Shown here piece by piece: positions 36,194 through 45,382 of a DNA stretch of 64,000 nucleotides. The stretch is from positions 23,977 through 87,976 of the forward strand of contig JAQYHB010000039.1 in the NCBI GenBank assembly GCA_028722305.1, read 5' to 3'. The DNA comes from Spirochaetales bacterium (GTDB lineage Bacteria > Spirochaetota > Spirochaetia > Sphaerochaetales > Sphaerochaetaceae). The notes beneath the pieces are model-generated. The model searched no databases. It was not told where the DNA came from and worked only from the letters and a program-made list of their open reading frames with translations. Each line of letters begins with the position of its first letter. Position 1 is the stretch's first letter. The position numbers were made by a program, and so were the translations under genes.

Positions 36194-36997
36194 ATGGATT
36201 TCACTCAGAACTTTTCACTGAAGGGGAAGGTCGCTTGGGTTACCGGCGCCTCCTACGGTATTGGTTTTGGAATCGCGACCGCGTTTTCCCAGGCTGGTGC
36301 CACCATTGTGTTCAATGATCTCACCCAGGAGAAGGTCGACAAGGGTCTTGCCTCATACAAGGCCGAGGGAATCGAGGCCCACGGATATGTCTGTAACGTC
36401 TGCGATGAGGAGGCCGTGAAGGCGACCATCGAGCAGATCCACAAGGACGTTGGACTGATCGATATCCTGGTCAACAACGCCGGCATCATCAAGAGAATCC
36501 CGATGCTGGAAATGAAGGTAGAGGATTTCCGCGCCGTCGTCGATGTCGACCTGAACGCCCCGTTCATCGTCAGCAAGAACGTGATTCCCGACATGATCAA
36601 GAAAGGTCATGGCAAGATCATCAACATCTGCTCCATGATGAGCGAGCTCGGCCGTGAGACCGTCAGCGCCTACGCCGCCGCCAAGGGTGGCCTGAAGATG
36701 CTGACCAGAAACATCTGCTCCGAGTACGGCAAGTACAACATCCAGTGCAACGGCATCGGACCCGGCTACATCGCCACTCCGCAGACCGCTCCCCTCAGAG
36801 AGAGACAGCCTGACGGTTCCCGCCATCCGTTCGATTCCTTCATCGTCTCCAAGACTCCTGCCGAGAGATGGGGGGATCCGAAGGACCTGCAGGGTCCGGC
36901 AGTCTTCCTGGCTTCCGACGCCTCCAACTTCGTCAACGGGCACATCCTGTACGTCGATGGTGGTATCCTGGCCTACATCGGTCGCCAGCCCCAGTAA
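36194..36997 (+). CDS. SDR dehydrogenase, gluconate 5-dehydrogenase / KduD type
   Basis: This 267-residue short-chain dehydrogenase has the NAD(P)-binding TGASYGIGFGIA near residue 18, NNAGI, the catalytic Ser in ICSMMSELGRETVSAYAAAKGG with Tyr and Lys, and an unusually long GPGYIATPQTAPLRERQPDG insert typical of gluconate 5-dehydrogenase/2-deoxy-D-gluconate 3-dehydrogenase (KduD) relatives. It would act on keto-sugar acids, which fits uronate breakdown elsewhere in the window. The start at ATG 36194 is behind AAGGAG at nine bases; the frame is open 25 codons further. It is followed by a strong terminator. Confidence 0.85.
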   Translation: MDFTQNFSLKGKVAWVTGASYGIGFGIATAFSQAGATIVFNDLTQEKVDKGLASYKAEGIEAHGYVCNVCDEEAVKATIEQIHKDVGLIDILVNNAGIIKRIPMLEMKVEDFRAVVDVDLNAPFIVSKNVIPDMIKKGHGKIINICSMMSELGRETVSAYAAAKGGLKMLTRNICSEYGKYNIQCNGIGPGYIATPQTAPLRERQPDGSRHPFDSFIVSKTPAERWGDPKDLQGPAVFLASDASNFVNGHILYVDGGILAYIGRQPQ

Positions 36998-37022
36998 GCA
37001 AAGAGTTTCTGTCGGTAAAAAG

Positions 37023-37067
37023 GAGCTGTCTCAAAGTCGTGGAGCTTTGAGGCAGCTCTTCTTGTTT
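37023..37067 (+). terminator. rho-independent terminator after the SDR gene
   Basis: GAGCTGTCTCAAAG (37023-37036) pairs with CTTTGAGGCAGCTC (37045-37058), a 14-base-pair stem with one G-U pair and an eight-base loop, followed by TTCTTGTTT. Confidence 0.9.
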
Positions 37068-37459
37068 CTGGAGGCGATCCTACTTTTCAGGCAAAGTGAG
37101 ATACAATAAGCAACGTCTTTCACACAGTTTTTGATGTGCGTTATATGTTCACTAACAAACAAGTGAAAAGATTTTTTCCCGCACTTGGCAGTTGCTTTCT
37201 CTTTCATAAATCGGCCTTTTAATTTTTCTCTTTGACTGGTGCAACAAAAACGCCTTTTTGTGTTTTTTGAATACTGTGGGAAATTTGAGCCCTTTTATCT
37301 TTCTCTGGCTGATTTTGGTGGCAGGTTCTTCAGCTTTTTCCCCGAAAAGAACGAAAAAAATGAAAAATCTGTTTGCAACAAATTTATATATTTCTGCAAC
37401 ATCTGAATCTGTTCATCCTAGGAAATTGGTTTAACGTGAAATCAATACTGAGGGATAAC
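37068..37459. other. AT-rich upstream region of the iron-type ABC operon
   Basis: About 390 bases with many T-tracts and no supportable gene. It presumably carries the operon promoter; near the end, GCAAC occurs on both sides of an AT stretch (about 37374-37403). No clear Fur-like palindrome was recognised by eye. Confidence 0.4.
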
Positions 37460-39316
37460 ATGGAGAGTTCGGTACTAAGAACACGGAAAGAGAAAATGAC
37501 GGTACTCATGAAGAAGACGAAAAACTCGTTTGTTGGATGGGTGACAAATCCTTACAACCTGTTAGTCCTTGCGTCCATCATTCTCATGGTATTCTTTGTT
37601 ATCATGCCACTTTTCGACATGATTACCACTTCAATTCGTGTCGATGCGAAAGACGCGATGAGAATAAAATCCCCGGCAGGGAGCTGGACTCTCTATTACT
37701 GGAAGAGACTTCTATGTAGTGTGATTTCCCGTAATATGCTCTATCGTCCGTTGCTTCATTCTCTTATCATTGCCCTTTGCGTATCAGTTTCTAGTATTGT
37801 TGTCGGGGGAGCTATCGCTTGGCTTCTAATCCGGAGCGACGTTTGTTCAAAACGGTTCTTCTCACTGAGTGTCATCATTCCTTATATGATTCCATCTTGG
37901 TGTCAGGCTATGGCATGGATTTCGGTTTTCAAAACACCAAACCTCGGTGGAACACCAGGTTTTCTTTCTGCCTTAGGCCTTGTTCCCCCAGACTGGTTTG
38001 CCTTTGGCCCGGTTGCTATTATCTGTGTCCTGACGATTCATTACTATCCTTATGCCTATATTCTGGTCTCAGCTGCTCTAAGGTCTATCAACTCGGAACT
38101 GGAAGAAATGGGAGAAATGCTTGGCGCTTCCAAACCAATGATTCTTCGGAAAATTACATTTCCACTCGTCATGCCGGCCATCCTTTCATCATTCATCCTT
38201 GTTTTTTCCAAAGCACTGGGTACATTTGGCGTTCCTGCGTACCTTGGTTTGAAAGTCAGTTATTACACAATCTCAACAATGCTCTACTCCGCAATCAAGC
38301 AGCAACAGACGGCCATCGCCTATGCCATTTCTCTCATCTTGATTTCAATTGCTGCCGTTGTCATATACATCAATCAGGTCATTATCGGCCAGCGGAAGTC
38401 CTATGCGACAATCGGAGGCAAAGGGTCGCGTAGCAATCTGATTCCTCTGGGCAGGGCACGGATACCAATGGCGGTCGTGATGTATGCTTTTACATTCATT
38501 TTCGTCTTGTTTCCGATTTTTATTCTCGTCCTCGAAAGTATCGTCCTGAAACTTGGTGATTACAGCCTGCACAATCTTTCTCTTCATTATTGGATTGGCA
38601 AAGGTGATCCAAATATTTATTACAACGCTCCGGGTATCCTGAGGAATCCTGTGTTCTATAATGCACTTTGGAATTCTCTCAAACTCGTGGTTGTCTCTTC
38701 TGTCATAGCAACGCTTATCGGCCAACTTGTCGGCTATGTGATTTCTCGTGGACGGAAACTGAGGAGTGGTCGGCTTGTCGAACAGTTGGCGTTCATTCCG
38801 TATTTGATTCCATCCATCGCTTTCGGTGCTATGTTCCTTTCTTTCTTTTCCGTAGAACGGTCGATAACCCTATTCGGACATAAAATGGTGTTGGTTCCTG
38901 TTCTCTACGGGAGTTTCGCGCTACTTGTACTCGTCACAATCGTGAAAAACCTTCCGTTTTCCAGTAGAGCAGGTTCTTCGAACATGATGCAGATTGGTAC
39001 GGAACTGGAAGAAGCTGGAAAGATTGAGGGGGCAGGATTTGTCATGCGGATGCGTCGTATCGTCTTTCCGCTTTCAAAGAACGGGTTCATGAGTGGGTTC
39101 TTACTCATTTTTATTGCCGTGTTCAAAGAGCTGGACCTCATTGTTCTCCTTGTTTCGCCAAAAACGGAGACGATTCCATATCTGACCTACTATTACATGT
39201 CAGGAGGGATGGAACAGCATGCGAACGCATCGGCAGTGCTCATGTTCATGGTTGTTTTCTTCGTTTACTGGCTAAGCAACAAGCTGCTGAAGGCTGATAT
39301 TTCCTCAAGTCTTTAA
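37460..39316 (+). CDS. iron-type ABC transporter permease, two domains in one chain
   Basis: The 618-residue membrane protein contains two BPD-type permease halves. The first has the EAA-like loop EEMGEMLGASKPMILRKITFPL, the second EEAGKIEGAGFVMRMRRIVFPL, each with about six transmembrane segments, as in FbpB/AfuB-type permeases for ferric iron and related solutes. ATG 37460 is chosen because GAGGG lies about six bases upstream; ORF extension upstream is AT-rich. The ATPase follows after 18 bases and the binding protein after that. The region is AT-richer than its surroundings. Confidence 0.85.
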   Translation: MESSVLRTRKEKMTVLMKKTKNSFVGWVTNPYNLLVLASIILMVFFVIMPLFDMITTSIRVDAKDAMRIKSPAGSWTLYYWKRLLCSVISRNMLYRPLLHSLIIALCVSVSSIVVGGAIAWLLIRSDVCSKRFFSLSVIIPYMIPSWCQAMAWISVFKTPNLGGTPGFLSALGLVPPDWFAFGPVAIICVLTIHYYPYAYILVSAALRSINSELEEMGEMLGASKPMILRKITFPLVMPAILSSFILVFSKALGTFGVPAYLGLKVSYYTISTMLYSAIKQQQTAIAYAISLILISIAAVVIYINQVIIGQRKSYATIGGKGSRSNLIPLGRARIPMAVVMYAFTFIFVLFPIFILVLESIVLKLGDYSLHNLSLHYWIGKGDPNIYYNAPGILRNPVFYNALWNSLKLVVVSSVIATLIGQLVGYVISRGRKLRSGRLVEQLAFIPYLIPSIAFGAMFLSFFSVERSITLFGHKMVLVPVLYGSFALLVLVTIVKNLPFSSRAGSSNMMQIGTELEEAGKIEGAGFVMRMRRIVFPLSKNGFMSGFLLIFIAVFKELDLIVLLVSPKTETIPYLTYYYMSGGMEQHANASAVLMFMVVFFVYWLSNKLLKADISSSL

Positions 39317-39334
39317 TTGAATCGGAGATTTCAT

Positions 39335-40459
39335 ATGGGAAGAATAGAGCTTAAGAATATCAACAAGTATTACGGGAAGAACCATGTTCTCAAGGACATC
39401 AACCTTATTGCTGAGGAAGGCGACTTTCTGACACTTCTCGGCCCTTCCGGATGTGGAAAAACTACAACACTCCGGGTTATCGCTGGATTGGAGAAGCCAC
39501 AAACTGGAGAGATATTTCTTGATGGCAAACAGATTGTCAATGCAGGTGAACAGTTCTATGTTGATCCAGGAAAAAGGGGAATGGACTTAGTATTCCAATC
39601 CTATGCGCTCTGGCCTCATATGACGGTGTTTGACAACGTTGCTTTTGGCCTTGTGGTAAAAAAGATGCCCTCCGTTGTCATCAAACAGAAAGTCATGGCG
39701 GCGCTTGATCGGATGCGGATTGGCTCATATTCACAACGATATCCTTCCGAACTTTCTGGGGGACAACAGCAAAGAGTCGCCATTGCCCGCGCAATTGTTT
39801 CAGGCGCAAAGGTATTGCTTCTGGACGAGCCATTATCCAATCTCGATGCAAAACTCCGAGTGGAGATGCGCTCTGAGCTCAAACGGTTGCACCACGATCT
39901 CGGAACGACCATTGTGTATGTTACGCATGACCAGGTTGAGGCGTTGACTATGTCGACAAAGATTGCGATTTTCTTCGAGGGTGTTCTTGAACAAGTCGCA
40001 TCTCCGATGGAACTTTACCAGAACCCATTTTCCTTGAGAGTCGCCGATTTCATCGGGAACCCGAAGATTAATTTTATTTCCGCAAAGGCAGAAAAAATGC
40101 CGGATGGAATACAAATTACCTCACCGCTTGGTAACTTCCTTGCTAAACCTGAACTGCTGACCAATGCGGTGCCAAGAGATGTTTCCTTTGACTGTATTCT
40201 CGGAATCAGGCCAGAAAAAGTGACAATTTCAACCTCGCCCATACCAGGAGCTATCAAAGCATCCGTATACAGTGTGCAACCAGCAGGATCGGAAACGATT
40301 ATCAACCTGAAAGTTGCTGGGGAGAGCCTGTTGGTAAAGGAGCTTGGCATCAAAAATTACCGGATGGACCAGGATGTCTATATTTCCTATGAACCAGGGA
40401 AAGCAAACGTCTTTGAAAAGGCGGGTGGCCGGCTCGTAAAACGTGTGATTAGCGATTAA
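39335..40459 (+). CDS. ABC transporter ATPase, iron/putrescine-type importer
   Basis: This 374-residue ATPase has Walker A GPSGCGKTT, the Q-loop FQSYALWPHM, signature LSGGQQQR, Walker B LLLDEPLSNLDAKLR and the H-loop THD. It also has a C-terminal OB-fold (TOBE) regulatory domain (GIRPEKVTIS) typical of ferric-iron, spermidine and sugar importers. The start at ATG 39335 is behind GGAG at seven bases; six upstream codons with a TTG start are also open. It energises the adjacent two-domain permease. Confidence 0.92.
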   Translation: MGRIELKNINKYYGKNHVLKDINLIAEEGDFLTLLGPSGCGKTTTLRVIAGLEKPQTGEIFLDGKQIVNAGEQFYVDPGKRGMDLVFQSYALWPHMTVFDNVAFGLVVKKMPSVVIKQKVMAALDRMRIGSYSQRYPSELSGGQQQRVAIARAIVSGAKVLLLDEPLSNLDAKLRVEMRSELKRLHHDLGTTIVYVTHDQVEALTMSTKIAIFFEGVLEQVASPMELYQNPFSLRVADFIGNPKINFISAKAEKMPDGIQITSPLGNFLAKPELLTNAVPRDVSFDCILGIRPEKVTISTSPIPGAIKASVYSVQPAGSETIINLKVAGESLLVKELGIKNYRMDQDVYISYEPGKANVFEKAGGRLVKRVISD

Positions 40460-40508
40460 TGAATTCCCGGGAGGGGAAATTCAAAAAAAAGGAAAGAGGA
40501 GGATTCGA

Positions 40509-41696
40509 ATGAAGCGAAGGGTGATTGCATGTGTGCTGTACGCTTGTTGCGTGGCAACTATTCTATGTGCAAACGGCAATAAGGAGCAGTCTGCCAAATC
40601 TTCGGTGGCAGAGGGAGCAGATTGGGCCCAAGAGGCTGGATTGAATCTTGAAGAAACACCGGAAGAGCTCTATGAAAAGGCCAAAAAAGAAGGCGAGGTC
40701 AACGTTTATGGATGTACAGGCCGTATAGAAACTGTCAAAAAAGATTTCGAGGCTGCTTATCCCGGCATCACTCTCAATTTCTACGATCTCGGGATTAATG
40801 AAATGTTGGAGAAGTTCGGACGTGAGCATGCTGCCGGTATTTATACGGCCGATGTCTTACAACTGAAAGAGCAGACAGGAAGTATCAAACGTGAATACAT
40901 CGACCAGAATCTTCTGTACAATTATCAGCCGAAAGATATTTTCGGCAATGTGAATCCGGACTATCTTGCCGTCACTCCCTTCGTGATTGAGCTTGATTGG
41001 TGGAGCTATAACACCGACCTATACAAAGATTTGCCGATTTCCTCGTGGTGGGATGTCACGAAACCGGAGTGGAAAGGAAAGTTTGTCATGCTCGATCCGA
41101 GTGGCGAGCCTGATCTGCCGGTACTTTTCGCCTGTATGGTCAAACATGCAGACGAAATGGCGGCGGATTACCAGAAAGTGTTCGGAAAACCCATTGAACT
41201 TGGACCGGATGAGCCGAATGCCGGATATGCATGGATCAACCGTGTTGCAAAGAATAATCCAATTCTAGAGACGTCGAACAGCAACATTGTCAAAGATGTC
41301 GGTGGCGCGCCTGATATGAAGGCAGCCCCGATAGGTTATGGAGTTTCATCCAAATTGAGGGAGAGGGATATTCAGGGTTTCCGCCTTGGGGTTAATCCTC
41401 AGAAGTTCGATATGCCTACGACGGCTGTCAGTTTCATGATTGCCCAGATTGCGGATCATGCGCCGCATCCGAATGCAGCGAAGTTGTTTGTCCGTTTCCT
41501 CTGCGGGGAGAAGGACCATAACGGGAAAGGCATTCAACCTTTCCTTACTGCGGGCTCTTACCCAGTCTTCCCTGATTCGAAGAACACATCGAAGATGCCT
41601 TCCTACGAAAGTATCCCGAAATTTGAGGTCGACTTCGATTATTGGTATGAGCATTTCCAGGATGTGTCCGATTATTGGGTCTCTGCCCAACCCTGA
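40509..41696 (+). CDS. extracellular solute-binding protein, iron-type family
   Basis: This 395-residue binding protein starts with a signal peptide MKRRVIACVLYACCVATILC and a mature end ANGNKEQ. A cysteine at position 20 could be a relaxed spirochaetal lipobox, but the -1 residue is leucine, so lipidation is uncertain. The body has EGEVNVYGCTGR, the SWWDVTKPEWKGKFVMLDPSG segment and other features of class-2 SBPs for ferric iron, thiamine or organic phosphonates. AGGAGG precedes the ATG. A GC hairpin around 40462-40482 separates it from the ATPase gene, perhaps allowing a different expression level. Confidence 0.87.
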   Translation: MKRRVIACVLYACCVATILCANGNKEQSAKSSVAEGADWAQEAGLNLEETPEELYEKAKKEGEVNVYGCTGRIETVKKDFEAAYPGITLNFYDLGINEMLEKFGREHAAGIYTADVLQLKEQTGSIKREYIDQNLLYNYQPKDIFGNVNPDYLAVTPFVIELDWWSYNTDLYKDLPISSWWDVTKPEWKGKFVMLDPSGEPDLPVLFACMVKHADEMAADYQKVFGKPIELGPDEPNAGYAWINRVAKNNPILETSNSNIVKDVGGAPDMKAAPIGYGVSSKLRERDIQGFRLGVNPQKFDMPTTAVSFMIAQIADHAPHPNAAKLFVRFLCGEKDHNGKGIQPFLTAGSYPVFPDSKNTSKMPSYESIPKFEVDFDYWYEHFQDVSDYWVSAQP

Positions 41697-41712
41697 AATA
41701 ATGAACTAATAG

Positions 41713-41750
41713 GGGAATCGGGTCCTGAAAGGCCCGATTCCCTTTGTTTT
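41713..41750 (+). terminator. rho-independent terminator of the ABC operon
   Basis: GGGAATCGGG (41713-41722) pairs with CCCGATTCCC (41733-41742), with inner CCT/AGG pairing, followed by TTTGTTTT. It starts 17 bases after the binding-protein stop. Confidence 0.9.
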
Positions 41751-41762
41751 CGGAGAAAGAAA

Positions 41763-42305
41763 ATGGATTTAACGGAAAAAAAGATATCTTCAAAAGAACT
41801 CTATCGGAGCCCTTCCTATACTTTTACTTTGGATACGGTCCGACTTCCTGATGGTAGAGAGCATACACGTGAAGTGTTCCACCATCCGGGAGGGGTGGCG
41901 GTTCTAGCCATCAACGAAAAGGGGCAGGTAATTGTCGAACATCAATATCGCTATGCAGTCGGGCAAACAATTTTGGAAATTCCTGCTGGGAAAATGGATA
42001 AGATTCCGGGAGAGAAACCAGAAGAAACAGCATTGCGCGAACTGCGGGAAGAAACTGGGTATATTGCAAAAGAAATGACTTTCCTTGGGAAGATTTATAC
42101 CTCTCCCGGAGTCATGTCTGAAGTGCTCTATTTCTATCTTGCTCGTGGTTTGTCTCGTGAGGAGAGGGAACTTGACGAGGATGAATTCCTTACCGTCGAA
42201 TGGATGGGCATGGAGACTCTTCTGGACAAAATCGCAAAAGGTGAGATTATGGATTGTAAAATGATCTCCGCTTTTTTCTTTGCGAAACTAAAGGGATATC
42301 TGTGA
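41763..42305 (+). CDS. Nudix hydrolase, ADP-ribose pyrophosphatase type
   Basis: This 180-residue protein carries the Nudix box as GEKPEETALRELREETGY (residues 83-100), preceded by LEIPAGKMDKIPG, two residues longer than the usual ADP-ribose pyrophosphatase spacing, and SPGVMSEVLYFYLA, which is typical of ADPR-type enzymes. It would cleave ADP-ribose or similar nucleoside diphosphates with Mg2+. It begins just after the ABC operon terminator with AGAAAGAAA before the ATG, and its stop overlaps the next gene (TGATG). Confidence 0.88.
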   Translation: MDLTEKKISSKELYRSPSYTFTLDTVRLPDGREHTREVFHHPGGVAVLAINEKGQVIVEHQYRYAVGQTILEIPAGKMDKIPGEKPEETALRELREETGYIAKEMTFLGKIYTSPGVMSEVLYFYLARGLSREERELDEDEFLTVEWMGMETLLDKIAKGEIMDCKMISAFFFAKLKGYL

Positions 42306-42715
42306 TGCAATATTCGTCCAAAGCAACCTATGCGTTTTGCTTCTCCCTTCTGTTCTTGGCGATAGAATTCGCCTCGGTCTGGTTTGTTACCGACTTTATT
42401 CATGGTTTATATATTGTACATGGCGAAGTGGCAGAGGGGATTGTGGAGAGTTTGGTGACTTCCGGTGTTTCTGTCTTTCTCTGTAATTTGTTTTTCTTTG
42501 CAGTGAAAGATAAAGTCATCATACCCTATGCATTCAGTATCGTGGCTTTGGTGGCTGCCGTTTGTTATGTCGGGCTTTTTTCCTTTGGTTCTGTGGTTGT
42601 GGCGCTACCGTTCCTGACCTGGACTCTTGGGGTTTTTTCTATTCTCGGTTGCACAACATCGTGGTTGGTGTTCAAAAAACGGTTTTCAGGGGAAAAAGGC
42701 AACAATGTACAATGA
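42305..42715 (+). CDS. small four-helix membrane protein of unknown function
   Basis: This 136-residue hydrophobic protein has about four transmembrane segments: AFCFSLLFLAIEFASVWFV, an apolar stretch near VTSGVSVFLCNLFFFAV, FSIVALVAAVCYVGLFSF and LPFLTWTLGVFSILG. It ends in a basic tail. No family was recognised. The start at ATG 42305 overlaps the Nudix stop and its end overlaps the AraC gene by 11 bases, so the three are one transcriptional unit. Confidence 0.7.
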   Translation: MQYSSKATYAFCFSLLFLAIEFASVWFVTDFIHGLYIVHGEVAEGIVESLVTSGVSVFLCNLFFFAVKDKVIIPYAFSIVALVAAVCYVGLFSFGSVVVALPFLTWTLGVFSILGCTTSWLVFKKRFSGEKGNNVQ

Positions 42716-43613
42716 GTACAAAGTTTCCTTCAAAAGCCAGTTTACGAATCTAGGATCACTGAATGTCTTCCGTGTGGGCAGACAGCAGTGCCCAAAAAAT
42801 TTTCATAGAGGTTTCGAGTATCGAGATTTCTTTTTGCTTCATTATGTTATTGCCGGAAAAGGTCTTTATTACGTTGATAACACAAAATACCAAGTGGAAA
42901 AAGGGCAGGCTTTTCTCATCTATCCGCATACATGGATTGATTATCGAGCAGATGCAGAGGATCCATGGGAATACTGCTGGGTAGGGTTTAATGGTGCGGA
43001 TGCAAGACTTTTGATGGACTCAACCATGTTCCGTCCCGACAAACCGGTCGCTTTCTTTGGTGGCAACCGAATTCAAGACCTGATTCTGAACATCTACAAT
43101 AGTCGTGGAGCTAAAAGTCACTCCGTTCTGATGATGACGTCCCGGCTCTACGAATTGATTTCTTACCTTGTCGAAATAGCACACAAGGAATTTCCTTCTT
43201 CACCACGCGATGCTGAGTACGTTGAAAAGGCACGGATTTATATTGATGAAAGGTATAATGATCATCATCTTTCTGTCGTAGGAATCTCACAACATCTCGG
43301 GCTTAGCAGAAGTCGTCTATTCCGCGCGTTCAAGAAGATTCTTGGTATATCTCCGCTTCAGTATCTTACTGAACAAAGGATACGGGAGGCATGTGTTCTT
43401 CTTGCTCGGACAGAAATGCCCATCTCCGAGATTGCTTATCGCGTCGGTTTTGAGAATAGTCTCTATTTTTCAAAGGTGTTCAGGGAAAAAATCCGGCAGA
43501 CGCCCAGCTCCTATCGGCGCAATCCTTCTTCTCCCAGTTCTTCTCTCGAAAAGATTCCAACAATGCTTTCTGCCGAGAAATCCTCCATAAGAAGAGAAAT
43601 CCGAGGTTTATGA
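42705..43613 (+). CDS. AraC-family transcriptional regulator
   Basis: This 302-residue regulator has an N-terminal cupin-type sensing domain (FFLLHYVIAGKGLYYVD, KGQAFLIYPHTWIDYRAD) and a C-terminal double helix-turn-helix: LSVVGISQHLGLSRSRLFRAF and ISEIAYRVGFENSLYFSKVF. The cupin form points to sugar sensing as in AraC/MelR/RhaS. A Ser/Pro-rich tail follows the HTH. ATG 42705 fits the family; upstream codons belong to the overlapping membrane-protein region. It may control the adjacent ABC operon, which is inference from proximity. Confidence 0.9.
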   Translation: MYNEYKVSFKSQFTNLGSLNVFRVGRQQCPKNFHRGFEYRDFFLLHYVIAGKGLYYVDNTKYQVEKGQAFLIYPHTWIDYRADAEDPWEYCWVGFNGADARLLMDSTMFRPDKPVAFFGGNRIQDLILNIYNSRGAKSHSVLMMTSRLYELISYLVEIAHKEFPSSPRDAEYVEKARIYIDERYNDHHLSVVGISQHLGLSRSRLFRAFKKILGISPLQYLTEQRIREACVLLARTEMPISEIAYRVGFENSLYFSKVFREKIRQTPSSYRRNPSSPSSSLEKIPTMLSAEKSSIRREIRGL

Positions 43614-43949
43614 GATTGTCACCATACCTGTCTTTCTCTACGTAAACATACGGTGCGGACTTTCTGGTTTTTCAGCTCTACGAATTAGGTTTCCATTACG
43701 AAAGTACCCCAGTAAAAAATATATTTACGTGGTTCGATGGGAAAACCTACGCCTTTTGAGAAATCGTGCCATGATCGCAGATAAACAGGAAAATTTTCCA
43801 AAGAAATTTTCATTGATGCGTCTGTCATACCTGCAAACGATTTTTTGCCATAGAGATTGTTGAAATAGCTTTGTATCCATCAAATTGCATGGTAATCTGT
43901 CGAAAAAGCTCCAATACTCTGGAGATTCCACACAAGGAGAAAACTTATC
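43614..43949. other. gap between the AraC gene and the broken lipoprotein gene
   Basis: About 336 bases with no supportable gene or RNA. It should contain the end of the AraC transcript and the promoter of the downstream lipoprotein gene, but I cannot point to clear elements. Confidence 0.4.
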
Positions 43950-44722
43950 ATGAAGAGATTCCTGCTTCCCATCCTCGCTCTTTCGTCCCTGCTGGTGCTG
44001 GCAGGTTGAATTCCCGTTCTGTGTCTCTTGCGGAAACACTGGGAGGAAAGACCTTCCATGCAGACCTCTCAGCCGGAACGACATCCAAGGCGGTTGCGAG
44101 TGACGCCGATCTGGAAGACCTCTATTTCACCTTTGCGAATAACGCGACGACGGTGGAGGTGGTGGCGGTATATGAAGATCATTCCTCTGAATCGGAAACG
44201 GCACCTGTGACCCAGAACGATGACGGGAACGCACGATTTGGGTCCTCAACCGGGCTTTGGTCCTTCGAGATTGATCCGGAAAGTAGAGCCCTGAATGGCA
44301 ACCATGGCTCTCAAGCCGTTTCTTGCAACATGGAGAAGATTGGAAGTGTTGGTCCTGAGTATGAGTACACGGGCAAAGAATACTATGGACTTTCCGACAA
44401 CAAATGTACGGCGTTCGCCATCACCTTCACGAGCAGCGAGGTAAAGTATGGCTTGGATTCTGCGGATTTGATGGCCAACCAACTCGAAACTTCCCAAAAA
44501 ATTAATTATGAAGCAGCAGGCCTTAAGGCGGTCGGAAGTATCGCCTATGCAGATCCAAATTGGGATATGAAGGACGACAAATCCTTTTCCATCTCTCTTC
44601 ATGAAGAAACGTATTCCTGCCGCTTTATCGGCCCCGATCTGATCAGAGTGGAAAACCCCGAAAATTCCGCTTTGGCATACTTTCTGAAACGCAATCAGGA
44701 TTATCCGGGCAGTAGCACGTAA
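43950..44722 (+). pseudogene. lipoprotein gene frameshifted at the lipobox cysteine
   Basis: ATG 43950, behind AAGGAG (43934-43939), encodes MKRFLLPILALSSLLVLAG, a perfect lipoprotein signal peptide, and is then cut by TGA at 44007-44009, where the lipobox Cys codon is expected. Supplying one base after TG (TGC or TGT) restores LVLAGC-NSRSVSLAETLGG and joins the long second frame, which runs from 44009 to the stop at 44722 with no further interruption. The mature part, about 237 residues, is acidic and unknown to me (SVSLAETLGGKTFHADLSAG, then DLYFTFANNATTVEVVAVYED). It is either a recent single-base loss or a sequencing error. Confidence 0.75.
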
Positions 44723-44740
44723 GCAACTATTGCGAGGGTG

Positions 44741-44777
44741 CGGTCGTGACGGATGCCTACGACCGTATTCCCTTTTT
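44741..44777. terminator. likely bidirectional terminator
   Basis: CGGTCGT (44741-44747) pairs with ACGACCG (44759-44765) between convergent transcription units and is followed on the plus strand by TATTCCCTTTTT. Confidence 0.6.
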
Positions 44778-44782
44778 GCTTG

Positions 44783-45382
44783 TCACAGCTTGATTCTTCG
44801 CTCCAGCGAGCGGGCAAGGGTATTGCGGTCTACGTACTCGATGTCGCCCCCGTAGGGAAGTCCGCGGGCCAGTCGGGTCACGGTGATTTCTGGGTGGTCT
44901 TTCAGGAGACGACCGATGTAGAGCGCCGTCGTCTCCCCCTCATCGGTCGGGTTTGTGGCGAGAATAACCTCTTTGATTTTTCCCTCGGCGATGCGCTTCA
45001 TCAGCTTTCCGAAGTGCAGATCATCAGGGCCGATTCCATCAAGCGGGCTGATCGCGCCACCTAGGACGAAAAAGAGACCGCGGTATCCGGCGCCGCTATT
45101 CAGGATGGTGGTGACATCCTGCGGTTGCTCGACGATGCATAGCTGGCTCTGGTCTCTGGTCGGGTCGGAGCAAATCTCGCAGGGACTGGTTTCGGTGAAC
45201 TGCCCGCAGACAGGGCAGGGGAAGACTTTCTCCTTGATGGTGGCGATCGACTCTCCCAACAGCTTGTTGAAGGCCTGGTCGCTCTTCTGGTCAATCAGAT
45301 GATAGGCGATACGCTGTGCGCTCTTCGGGCCGACGCCGGGCAACTTCGCCAACAGCGAGATCAAGGTGTCGAGACTCGTCAT
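44783..45382 (-). CDS. recR: recombination protein RecR
   Basis: This 199-residue protein has the helix-hairpin-helix LPGVGPKSAQRIAYHL, a C4 zinc finger (CPVCGQF...CEIC), and the Toprim domain with VILATNPTDEGETTA and RLARGLPYGGDIEYVD. It works with RecF and RecO in gap repair. Its start overlaps the ybaB stop by four bases, in the classical dnaX-ybaB-recR operon. Confidence 0.97.
   Translation of the reverse strand: MTSLDTLISLLAKLPGVGPKSAQRIAYHLIDQKSDQAFNKLLGESIATIKEKVFPCPVCGQFTETSPCEICSDPTRDQSQLCIVEQPQDVTTILNSGAGYRGLFFVLGGAISPLDGIGPDDLHFGKLMKRIAEGKIKEVILATNPTDEGETTALYIGRLLKDHPEITVTRLARGLPYGGDIEYVDRNTLARSLERRIKL

Noticed and set aside
43871..44722. Reading the second frame as an intact gene from ATG 43871
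   Set aside because: Its first 46 codons are antisense-like filler that bypass a perfect ribosome-binding site and lipoprotein signal peptide in the neighbouring frame; a frameshift explains the locus better.
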